Of a stretch of DNA of 64,000 bases, positions 55,061 to 64,000 are shown in pieces (positions within the stretch are counted from its first letter, which is position 1; each line of letters opens with the position of its first letter). Position numbers and translations under genes: made by a program. The DNA comes from Salvelinus alpinus (Eukaryota > Chordata > Actinopteri > Salmoniformes > Salmonidae), in NCBI RefSeq assembly GCF_045679555.1, contig NC_092087.1, forward strand, positions 24,181,367-24,245,366, read 5' to 3'. A model generated the notes under the pieces. The model was not told the origin of the DNA. It made no database searches and saw only the letters and a list, made by a program, of their open reading frames with translations.

Positions 55061-55999
55061 TAGGAGGGGCCTTGGTGAAGGTTCCTGGACCAGGGTCGGG
55101 GGCGAGGGTCGCCACTCAAGGGACGCTAAGGAGGGGGACAAAGACAATGGTGGAGTGGTGTCCTCGTCCTGCGCCGGAGCCGCCACCGCGGACAGATGCC
55201 CACCCAGACCCTCCCCTTGAGTTTTAGGGGTGCGCCCGGAGTTCGCACCTTGAGGGGGGGGGGGGGTTCTGTCACGTTCCTGGCCTGTTTTCCGTTGTTT
55301 TTGAACTTTGTTTAGTTGGTCAGGACGTGAGCTGGGTGGGTAGTCTATGTTATGTGTTTCTATGTTGGTTTAAATGTGTTGCCTGATATGGTTCTCAATT
55401 AGGGGCAGGTGTTTGACGTTTCCTCTAATTGAGAACCATATTAAGGTAGGCTGTTCTCACTGTTTGTTTGTGGGTGATTGTTCCTGTGTCTGTGTCTACC
55501 ACACGAGACTGTTTCGTTTGTTCGTTCGTTTGGCTAGTCTTTCCTGTTCGTGCGTTCTTCGTGTCTATGTAAGTTCTCAAGTTCAGGTCTGTCTACGTCG
55601 TTTTGTTGTTTTGTTTCTATTCAAGTGTTCTTCGTATGTTCGTCTTTGCTTTAATAAATATTCATTATGTCTACATACCTCGCTGCATGTTGGTCCGATC
55701 CATGCTCCTCCTCGTCCGAGGAGGAGGAATATGACGAACGTTACAGCTGCATCCAATTTGTTGGAGGCTATTTTGTAAATGACATCACTGAAGTCAAGGA
55801 TCGGTAGGATAGTCAGTTTTACGAGGGTATGTTTGTTGCAAAATAGGAAGCTGATTGTAGATTTAATTTTGGATTGGAGATGCTTAATGTGAGTCTGGAA
55901 GGAGAGTTTACAGTCTAACCAGACACCTAGGTATTTGTAGTTGTCCACATATTCTAAGTCAGAACCATCCAGAGTAGTGATGCTGGACGGGCGTGCAAG

Positions 56000-56535
56000 T
56001 GTAACGGATGTGAAATGGTTAGCTAGTTAGCGGGTACGCGCTAATAGCGTTTCAATCGGTTACGTCACTTGCTCTGAGACTTGAAGTAGGGTTTCCCCTT
56101 GCTCTGCATGGGCCGTGGCCTTTGTGGAGCGATGGGTAACGATGCTTCGTGGGCGACCGTTGTTGATGTGTGCAGAGGGTCCCTGGTTCGCGCCCGTGTC
56201 GGGATGAGGGGACAACGTAAAGTTATACTGTTACATTGATGCTGTTGACCCGGATCACTGGTTGCTGCGGAAAAGGAGGAGGTCGAAAGGGGGGTGAGTG
56301 TAACGGATGTGAAATGGCTAGCTAGTTAGCGGGTACGCGCTAATAGCGTTTCAATCGGTTACGTCACTTGCTCTGAGACTTGATGTAGGGTTTCCCCTTG
56401 CTCTGCATGAGCTGCGGCTTTTGTGGAGTGATGGGTAACGACGCTTCGTGGGTGACTGTTGTTGATGTGTGCAGAGGGTCCCTGGTTCGCGCCCGAGGTC
56501 GGGGCGAGGGGACGTGCTAAAGTTATACTGTTACA
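56000..56535 (+). mobile_element. TRIM with 63-bp interior inserted in a LINE RT gene
   Basis: The LTRs 56000-56235 (236 bp) and 56299-56535 (237 bp) begin TGTAACGG and end CTGTTACA, about 93% alike by eye. The whole interior is 63 bp. It starts with TGATGCTGTTGACCCGGAT, which resembles the tRNA-His primer site with one inserted base, and ends in a purine tract (GAAAGGGGGGTGAG). The flanks CAAG and CAGG suggest a 4-bp duplication with one change. Removing the insert restores the reading of the surrounding LINE RT frame. There is no coding capacity. Confidence 0.9.
56105..56200 (+). promoter_or_regulatory. tRNA-like segment with A/B boxes inside the second TRIM LTR
   Basis: TGGAGCGATGGG (56125-56136) resembles a tRNA A box and GGTTCGCGCCC (56185-56195) a B box (one mismatch to GGTTCGANNCC). 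They are about 60 nt apart, within the range that Pol III tolerates. The T-arm sequence CCCTGGTTCGCGCCCG is stem-like. Both LTRs keep the two boxes almost unchanged. No functional anticodon arm can be assigned, so this is not called as a tRNA gene. Confidence 0.5.
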
Positions 56536-57466
56536 CAGGTGCGGGCAGTGATCGGTTGAAGAGTATGCATTTAGCTTTACTTGCATTTAAGAGCAGTTGG
56601 AGGCCACGGAAGGAGAGTTGTATGGCATTGAAGCTCGTCTGGAGGTTTGTTAACACAGTGTCCAAAGAAGGGCCAGAAGTATACAGAATGGTGCCGTATG
56701 CGTAGAGGTGGATCAGAGAATCACCAGCAGCAAGAGCGACATCATTGATGTATACAGAGAAAAGAGTCGGCCCGAGGATTGAACCCTGTGGCACCCCCAT
56801 AAAGACTGCCAGAGGTCCGGACAACAGGCCCTCCGATTTGACACACTGAATTCTGTCAGAGAAGTAGTTGGTGAACCAGGCGAGGCAGTCATTTGAGAAA
56901 CCAAGGCTGTTGAGTCTGCAGATAAGAATGTGGTGATTGATAGAGTCGAAAGCCTTGGCCAGGTCGATGAATACAGCTGCACAGTATTGTCTCTCATCGA
57001 TGGCGGTTATGATATCGTTTAGGACCTTGAGCGTGGCTGAGGTGCACCCATGACCAGCTCTGAAACCAGATTGCATAGCGAAGAAGGTATGGTGGAATTC
57101 GAAATGGTCGGTGATCTGTTTGTTAACTTGGCTTTCGAAGACCTTAGAAAGGCAGGGTAGGATAGATATAGGTGGGTCTAGAGTGTCTCCCCCTTTGAAG
57201 AGGGGGATGATCGCGGCAGCTTTCCAATCTTTGGGGATTTCAGACGATACGAAAGAGAGGTTGAACAAGCTAGTAATAGGGGTTGCAACAATTTCGGCGG
57301 ATAATTTTAGGAAGAGAGGGTCCAGATTGTCTAGCCCTGCTGATTTGTAGGGGTCCAGATTTTGCAGCTCTTTCAGAACATCAGCTATCTGGATTTGGGT
57401 GAAGGAGAAATGGGGGAAGCTTGGGCAAGTTGCAGTGAGGGGTACAGAGCTGGCAGATGCTGGCAT
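56536..57466 (-). pseudogene. L2-like reverse transcriptase with altered active site
   Basis: An open frame of about 310 codons spans the RT: KSAGLDNLDPLFLKLSAEIV, IPKDWKAAAIIPLFKGGD, MQSGFRAGHGCTSATLKVLN, VFIDLAKAFDSINHHI, MGVPQGSILGPTLFSVYIND. The catalytic box that should be YADD reads YAYG (HLYAYGTILY), losing both key aspartates. The copy is long and open but cannot be an active polymerase. Confidence 0.9.
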
Positions 57467-57475
57467 GGTAGAATA

Positions 57476-58250
57476 GATTCAAGGCATAATGTACAGACAA
57501 GGGTATGGTAGGATGTGAATACAATGGGGGTAAACCTGTGCATAGAGTGACAATGAAAGAGATATTGTCTCTAGAAATATCATTTAAACCAGGTGATGTC
57601 CCCGCATGTGTGGTAGGTGGAACTAAAGTGTTAATTACGGCGTATTTAGCAGGGCTAGTGGCTCTATAGTGAAATAAGGCAATAATTACTCACCAAAACA
57701 GCAATGGACAAGGCATATTGACGTTAGGGAGAGGCATGCGTAGCCGAGTGATCATAGGAGTCCGGTGAGTGGCTTCAGGCAACTAGCGGGCCGGGGCTAG
57801 CAAGCTAGCAGACCAGCAGAAGGGCCTTTGAGGGATGTCGCGATGGAAGGGAGTCTGTTGTGGCCCCCTCGTGCTGTTACGTCAGCAGACGGATCAGCAG
57901 AGCTCCGTGTGGTAAACCAGGCCAATTGGCAAAATAGGTATAGTGGCCAAAGAATTTGTCCGATGTGCCTCTTAAGCTAACAGTTCGATGTGCTCTAGAC
58001 AGCTAGCCGGCCGTGGCTAGCAGGCTAGCGGGTGGGCATTCAAGGGGACGTCGCGACGGAGGAGCCAGTTGAAAAAAATTAGCAAAATAGGTATTGTAGC
58101 CCAAGGAGTGGCTGATGAGCCTCCTCAGCTAGCCGGGAGATGGGCCTAGCAGATGGGCCTAGCAATGGCTAACTGACTACTAGCTATTAGCTTTTGATGG
58201 GGATTCCGGTTCTTAAGTATAAAAAATAGCAGCATGGCATAATGACATTT
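57476..58250. repeat. CTAGC-rich dispersed repeat, unclassified
   Basis: The sequence contains repeated GCTAGC/CTAGCAGGCTAGC motifs and paired blocks (GGCCAATTGGCAAAATAGGT near 57925 and AGCAAAATAGGTATTGTAGC near 58080). I recognise it as part of a common salmonid repeat but cannot name the class. It may be upstream sequence of the adjoining LINE. No coding is seen. Confidence 0.45.
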
Positions 58251-59174
58251 ATATTAAACAGAATAGCTGTACATAAGGACCTCTATGATTTTTTTATATC
58301 ATTGAGGGTAGTGGAAGGAAATCAGACATAATTGGAGAGAAATCAACTAATACAATGACATGCAAGCCTTTGAGGCTGCTGTGGACAAGTGTGATTCCTC
58401 ACAAAAAAATACTAACATGTTGGGGATTTTCAGTTTCAAGAAATGTAATGTATATAAGGGTCCTTTGGAGAAAGGATTGTTGACAGAGGGCAACCATTTT
58501 TTAAATAAATGTTCACATTCACTCTGTTGGTAATGCTTACACATTGGATCATAACTCTAAAACCAGCAAAGATCCCACTCTTGAACTTTGATATGCCCGT
58601 AGACTATATTGTGTTAAAAAATTTGCCAAATCTAAAATGGTATGTTTATATTTTTAAATATTCATAAATGAATGTAAGAAAATTGTTATTAAAATCAAAA
58701 TACTACTCATATTACAGAGCAAACAGTAAAGCTTCATATGACACCAATTTTAGCTTTGTAGCCCCTACAGATGAAACAACATGGAGTCTTAAAGGAGGCC
58801 TGGGTAAGGTCAAAATGTCACAAATATTCTAACTTCAATTAATTATCAATTAGGCTTTAAGATATAAATGTAAAATATATGTCAACAATCCTTCCTCCAA
58901 AGGATCCTTCTATGTATTACATTTTGTGAAAATCTATTTTCGTGAGGAATCCTCGCAAAGTGGATGTGCAGTGCATGGGTTCGTTATGACTTTGGGTTTT
59001 CAAAGACAGCAAATTTTCCCCAAATTCTTCATTCCAAATAGGCCTATAACTTTTTTTATTTTACTTAATGTAATATATGTTGTTCTTGTCTATAACTGTT
59101 CTGTAGTTTGTCATGTAGCTGTATGCTTTATGTGGATCCCAGGAAGAGTAGTTGCTGCATCACCATTTCTTTAT
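58251..59174. other. AT-rich intergenic sequence
   Basis: No gene is recognised. A short block GGATCCCAGGAAGAGTAGTT near 59134 matches the 3' tail of the LINE family at 3773 and 35766 and is probably a tiny truncated copy. Confidence 0.4.
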
Positions 59175-59545
59175 CAATCAATCAATCACATTTATTCATA
59201 AGGCCCTCTTTACATCTGCAGATTTCACAAAGTACTGTACAGAAACCCAGCCTAAAACACCAAACAGCAAGCAATGCAGTAGTAGAAGCACGGTGGCTAG
59301 GAAAAACTCCCTAGAAAGGCAGGAATCTAGGATGAAACGTAGAGAGGAACCAGGCTATGAGGGCTGGCCAGTCCTCTTCTGGTTGAGCCGGGTGGAGATT
59401 ATAAGAGTACATGGCCATTAAGGCCAGATTGTTCTTCAAGATGTTCAAATGTTCATAGATGACCAGCAGGGTCAAATAATCATCACAGTGGTTGTAGAGT
59501 GTGCAACAAGTCAGTACCTCAGGAGTAAATGTCAGAGGTCGAGAG
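59175..59545. repeat. Dispersed LINE-type repeat, copy B
   Basis: This is the second copy of the repeat at 31745-32285: TCAATCAATCAATCACATTT, then AGCACGGTGGCTAGGAAAAA, then GATGACCAGCAGGGTCAAAT, then TCAGTACCTCAGGAGTAAAT. It is followed immediately by L2-like coding in the minus orientation, which suggests that it is the 3' UTR of that element. Confidence 0.75.
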
Positions 59546-59960
59546 AGAGAGTTTCTAATCTCTCCAAAATAATGTGGTTATTGATGGTGTCAAAAGCAGG
59601 ACTAAGGTCTAGAAGCACTTGGTCTGATGCCATTAAAAGGTAATTTACCACCTTCACATGTGCAGTCTCAGTGCTTTGATGGGGTCTAAAACCAGACTGA
59701 AGCATTTCATATACATTATTTGTCTTCAGGAAGGCAGTGACTTTTTTTTTTTTTTAAATGAGAGAAATGGGAGATTTTTTACATTTTCCGGGTGAATGTT
59801 TGGCTTTATTACTGCCATTTCTAGTGAGTTTGGTACACATCCGGGGGACAGGGAGACATTTATTATGTTCAACATTGGAGGGCCAAGCACAGGAAGTAGC
59901 TCTTTCAGTAGTTTAGTTGAAATAGGGTCCAGTATGCAGCTCGAGGGTGTCTCCATTGGT
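59546..59960 (-). pseudogene. L2-like LINE RT fragment
   Basis: The minus-strand frame 59726-59956 reads SSCILDPISTKLLKELLPVL, then LNIINVSLSPGCVPNSLEMA, then VIKPN, matching the start of an L2-type RT. The stretch 59546-59725 continues with the region corresponding to LLVLLDLSAAFDT-type sequence, only weakly readable. An A/T run at about 59741-59756 breaks it. Confidence 0.7.
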
Positions 59961-60567
59961 CCTGGCAGTTCTGTGCAGACTCAGGACAACTGAGCTTTTG
60001 AAAAATACACAGGTTCAAAGAGGAGTCCGTAATTTGCTTTCTAATGATCATGATCTATTCATTGAAGAAGTTCATGAATTCATCACTGCTGAAGTGAAAG
60101 CCATCCTCTCTTGTTGAATGCTGATTTTTAGTTAGCTTTAGCTGTTCTCCATTTGTGTTCTCTTCCTCCACCCAACTCTTTCAATCTCACACTTCATCCT
60201 CATCCTCCTCTCCACTCTAACACCCACTCTAGGGCCTGGCAGACCTCCAGGCAGTAAAAAGCTGAATTCTCTCATCTTCAAACATCTCATTGTTTCTCCT
60301 TTGGTCCCTCTCCAAAGCTGCAGTATTTGTCATATATATCTCTTTGAGAGAATGTATTCATCCTGATTGAGGGATTAGCTGTTAACATTAGTGACATACA
60401 GATGTAGGATCTGGATGATTGTGTCATTGTTAAAGAAAGATTTAGAGACTGTCAGTTTTTAGACAGCCTATTAGAGAGGCTTATGTTGTAAAAAAAGAGA
60501 TTCAGATTGTCTCACAGAGCGTGAGAAAGAGAGAGAGAGAGTGTGTGTGGGTGTGTGTGTATGTATG
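59961..60567. other. No recognised feature
   Basis: Noncoding sequence ending in a short GAGAGAGA/GTGTGTGG simple repeat (about 60525-60565) just before a Tc1 end. Confidence 0.4.
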
Positions 60568-62550
60568 TACAGTGCCTTCATAAAGTATTTACACACCTCA
60601 ACTTTTTCCAGATTTTGTTGTGTTAAAGCCTGAATTTTAAATGGATTAAATTTAGATTGTTTTGTCACTTGCATACACACAATACCCCATAATGTCAAAG
60701 TTTTCATTTGTATTTTTATTCGAATTTATTTTCAATTTCGTGATATCCAATTGGTAGTTACAGCCCTGTCCCATCGCTGCAACTCCTGTACAGACTCTGG
60801 AGAGGCGAAGGTAGAGAGCCATGCGTACTCCGAAACACGACCCTGCCAAGCCTCACTGCTTCTTGTCACACTGCTCGCTTAACCCGAAAGCCAGCCGCAC
60901 CAATGTGTCGGTGAAACTGGAGACCGTGTCAGCATGCATGCACCCTGCCAACCACAGGAGTTGCTAGAGTGTGATGGGACAAGGACATTTCGGCCGGTCA
61001 AACTCTCCCCTAACCCAGACTATGCTGGGCCAATTGTGCGCTGCCTCATTGGTCTCCAGCTCACGGCCGGCTACGACACAGCCGCGGATTGAACCCGGAT
61101 CTGTAGTGACGGCTCTAGCACTGCGCTGCAGTGCCTTAGACCACCGCGCCACTCGGGAGGCCCTTTAATGTTTTTTTTAAGTCAATAAGTATTCAATCAC
61201 TTTGCTATGGAAAGCCTAAATAAGCTCAAGAGTAAAAATGTGCTCGTTCTGTGTGCAATAACAGTGTTTAACATGATTTTTGAATGGCTACCTCATCTCT
61301 GTGCCACACACATACAATTATCTGTAAGGTCCCTTAGACGAGCAATGGATTTCAAACACAGATTCAGGCAGGTTTTCCAATGTCTCGCAAAGAATGGCAT
61401 CTATTGGTAGATGGGTAAAAATGTAAAAAAGCAGACACTGAATATCCCTTTGAGCATGGTGAAGTTATTAACTACAATTTGGATGGTATATCAATACACC
61501 TAGTCACTACAAAGATACATGTGTCCTTATTAACTCAGTTGCCGGAGAGGAAGGAAACCGCTCAGGGATTTCACCATGAGGCCAATTGTGACTTTAAAAC
61601 AGTTAGAGTTTAATGGAGTGATAGGAGAAAACTGAGGATGGATCAACAACATTGTAGTTACTCCACAATACTAACCGAAATGACAGAGTGAAAAGAAGTA
61701 AGCCTGTACGTAATACAAATATTCCAAAACATGCATCCTGTTTGCTATAAGGCACTAAAGTAAAACTGCAAAAAAAATTGGCAAAGTAATTAACTTTATG
61801 TCCTGACTACAAAGCATTATGCTTAGGGCAAATCCAATACAACACATCTCTGAGTACCACTCTTCATATTTTCAAGCATGGTGGTGGCTGCATCATGTTA
61901 TGGGTATGCTTGTCATCAGCAAGGACTAAGGAGTTTTTTCGAATGCCTCCGTGCTTGTGAAATGGAGTAGAGCTAAGCACAGGAAAAATCCTAGAGGAAA
62001 ACTTGGTTCATTTTGCTTTCCAACAGACACTGGGAGACAAATTCACCTTTCAGCAGGACAATAACCTAAAACAAATGGCCAAATATACACTGGAGTTGCT
62101 TACCAAGATGACATTGAATGTTCCTGAGTGGCCTAATTACAGTTTTGACTTAAATCGGATTGAAAATCTAATGCAAGACTTGAAAATGGCTGTCTAGCAA
62201 TGATCAACAACCAACTTGACAGAGCTTGAAGAATTAAAAAAATAATAATATGCAAATATTGTACAATCCAGGTGTGCAAAGCTGTTAGAGAAAGACTCAC
62301 AGCTGTAATTGCTGCCAAAGGTCATTCTAAGGTATTGACTCAGGGGTGTAAATAGTTATGTAAATTAGATATTTCTGTATTTTCAATACATTTGCAAACA
62401 TTTCTTAAAATGTGTTTTCACTTTGTCATTATGGGGTATTGTGTGTGTATATGGGTGAGGTTGAAAAAATTATATTTAATCAATTTTGAATTCAGGCTGT
62501 AACACAACAAAATCTTGATTAAGTCAAGGGAATACTTTCTGAAGGCACGC
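60568..62550 (+). mobile_element. Tc1/mariner element interrupted by a long SINE
   Basis: The left end TACAGTGCCTTCATAAAGTA and the right end AATACTTTCTGAAGGCAC are inverted repeats. The transposase is degraded. The readable part is 62003-62197, with the second Asp (FTFQQDNNLKQ) and the acidic end (SFDLNRIENLMQDLK). Upstream, GGTGGTGGCTGCATCATGTT near 61880 is the conserved HGGGCIMLW coding region. A SINE splits the left arm at about 60715-61163. Confidence 0.88.
60715..61163 (-). repeat. Long tRNA-derived salmonid SINE
   Basis: On the minus strand the head GGGCCTCCCGAGTGGCGCGG leads to GGTGGTCTAAGGCACTGC (A-box region) and GGGTTCAATCC (B box, near 61095). A body of about 300 bp follows with CACAATTGGCCCAGCATAGT and ends in an A-rich tail. 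The head resembles the SINE at 39435, but the body is longer, so it is a different family. Confidence 0.85.
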
Positions 62551-64000
62551 ATGTGTGTGTGTGCTATCTGTAATCAGTTTTTGTGTGCAAAATTGGATGA
62601 TATGGACAGAACTCACATTCAGATCAAGAAATTGAATGAGAATGGAGAGTGGACGCAATATGCAAATTAATCAGACTAGGTTGTTTTTTTGGTGTTACTG
62701 CAATGTAAACAAACATCGCTATGACACCAGACATATTTTGGGATGTGTTTTGGCAAATGTGGATTGTTTATTCATTATTTCATAATTCTGCTAGTTTTGT
62801 TGTAAATCTATTAATGGTTTGGATCCAGATAGGTGAGAGAGCTATAAACCATGTTGAAAGCTGCACTATAAAAGCTATCTATAGAGCCTCTTTACACTAC
62901 ATTCACAGACACAAACTTGGTCTAGGAGACATTCTTGTGTAGTGTAAAGAGACGGAGCAAGATTCAAATTTCTCTTTGAGATGTCTCCCACTCTACTTCC
63001 GGAGGTAGTGTTGGAGACATCTACACCACATACCCCCTCTCTGAGTGGTACCGTGTAAAGACAAAGGCTCTCCCACAACACTTGTCCCTGCAAGAATTAC
63101 CTTAATTATCTTAATACCAGTGGACCACATTTTTGCTGTTAGAAAAATGTAAATTTAAAGGCTTTTAAAATATCCATACATTTGTGAATCATTGTACTAA
63201 TCAAGTACGCAACACTATGTACAATATTGTAGATGAGAAGCTCCTACATAGCTTGAATTGATATCCTTATTTTGTTTGTCTATATATTATGCTATTTACA
63301 GTATGCTAATAGCTGCACTCACACATGAAGCAGGAATATGGTTTTGGCCACACCATATTCAAGGCTATTGTAAGCAGAAAGTTATAAATCGGATGTTGAA
63401 GATTGAGCTATTACTAGACATATTTTACTAATGTAAGTCCACCCTATATTTGGCTGCTCGTTTACAGATGCAGGATCTTAATTTGAGCCAGTTTGCTACA
63501 GCGGGAAAATAATCCTGCAGCAACAGGAAATGTGGAGTATAATTAAGGACATTTTTTGTAAGGTGTTGATACATTTTTTGTAAGGGAAAATCAAGTCTGA
63601 AATTTCGAAGTAGGGCCTATGGGTTGAGGGCAACCTGGATGGGTGGTCACATAATAATGTCTCCTGGCCTAACGGAGACAGTTGAAGACCATGGTTGTTG
63701 TGGACTGTGCTTGGGTGAACACTGATGTCAGAGTTCAATCATCTTGCTGAAATGTTTCGGTTCTGTGTGGCTATGGGTAACCAACAAAACATAGTGGATA
63801 TCTGGTGCAAAGGCTCTTAGACTAATTTTCTTACATGGGTACTGCTCGTGGTGTCACCAAGAGCCAAGGTCGGTCAGAAAGGTTCATGTGCATTCATTAT
63901 CATCATGCTTTGATACCTAAAACACTGCACCATAGTGAAACCCTACTGTACACCCTAAACCCGTGGACATCAAGCCAGGCAGTGAGGTAGTTCACCAAGG
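62551..64000. other. No recognised feature
   Basis: Noncoding sequence with short unrelated open frames. No host exon, RNA gene or clear repeat is supported. Confidence 0.4.

Larger units (their letters stand above)
52930..55745 (+). mobile_element. Non-autonomous LTR retrotransposon with 5-bp TSD
   Basis: LTRs 52930-53405 and 55270-55745 are each 476 bp, begin TGTCACG and end GTTACA, and differ at only six positions by eye (about 1.3%), so insertion was recent. The flanks GCTGC (52925-52929 and 55746-55750) are a perfect 5-bp duplication. A G-rich tract (GAGGGGGGGGGGGG) precedes the 3' LTR. The 1.86-kb interior has no protease, RT or integrase. It holds a repetitive frame and two minisatellite blocks. 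It must be mobilised by another element. Orientation is taken from the purine tract. Confidence 0.93.
52165..57475 (-). mobile_element. L2-like LINE carrying two later LTR-type insertions
   Basis: This is a non-LTR element on the minus strand. Its 3' end begins near 52165 (CACCTTTATTTAACCAGGTA), with 3' UTR and C-terminal region to 52929 and 55751-55999, and RT at 56536-57466. It is interrupted by an LTR element (52930-55745) and a TRIM (56000-56535). The protein reading resumes across each gap: KYLGVWLDCKLSFQTHIKHL on one side of the TRIM and CILFNRSLPAP on the other. The original element was therefore continuous. A truncated 3' end of the same family lies at 15437. Confidence 0.85.

Overview
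The window looks like nuclear DNA of a salmonid fish (Salmo/Oncorhynchus type). It has three intron-containing vertebrate genes with ordinary GT-AG splicing, set in a very dense mixture of repeats that I recognise as typical of salmonids: HpaI-type and other tRNA-derived SINEs, several Tc1/mariner families, L2/CR1/Rex-like LINEs, a Ty3/Gypsy element, and hAT and Harbinger elements. The species call rests on remembered repeat families, not on a search.

Host genes. sec61a (21341-28079, +, 12 coding exons, 476 aa) encodes the pore subunit of the ER translocon. chchd4 (42409-43751, +, 3 exons, 168 aa) encodes the Mia40 oxidoreductase of the mitochondrial intermembrane space. A netrin-4 gene (47195-50807, -, 10 coding exons, 643 aa) encodes a secreted laminin-related basement-membrane protein. 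All three read through in frame when spliced. They do not form an operon or a shared pathway, although Sec61 serves secreted proteins such as netrin-4. An inverted CCAAT box abutting TGACGTGT lies about 110 bp upstream of the sec61a start.

Layout. 1-10.4 kb: a non-autonomous hAT element with a perfect 8-bp target duplication, a miniature LTR retrotransposon (TRIM) of 396 bp, and a degraded LINE on the minus strand. 10.4-15.4 kb: a decayed Ty3/Gypsy element on the minus strand. 15.9-20.4 kb: a complete PIF/Harbinger transposon with two apparently intact spliced genes (Myb-like protein and DDE transposase). 21-28.9 kb: sec61a, with a Tc1 element in intron 1. 29-42.1 kb: Tc1 remnants, two LINEs, an L1-like remnant, SINEs and a fold-back Tc1. 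42.4-44.3 kb: chchd4. 44.7-45.9 kb: a Tc1 interrupted by a SINE. 47.2-50.8 kb: netrin-4. 52.2-57.5 kb: a minus-strand LINE carrying two later insertions. One is an LTR element with 476-bp LTRs, a 5-bp target duplication and an internal minisatellite reading frame. The other is a second TRIM with a 63-bp interior. 59-62.5 kb: LINE pieces and a Tc1 interrupted by a long SINE.

The most unusual signal is the pair of unrelated TRIMs (2976-3371 and 56000-56535). Each has TG...CA LTRs, a tRNA-complementary primer site, a purine tract, almost no interior, and inside each LTR a tRNA-like segment with an A-like box and a B box. This suggests LTR elements that may be transcribed by RNA polymerase III, comparable in principle to the 5S-carrying Cassandra TRIMs of plants.
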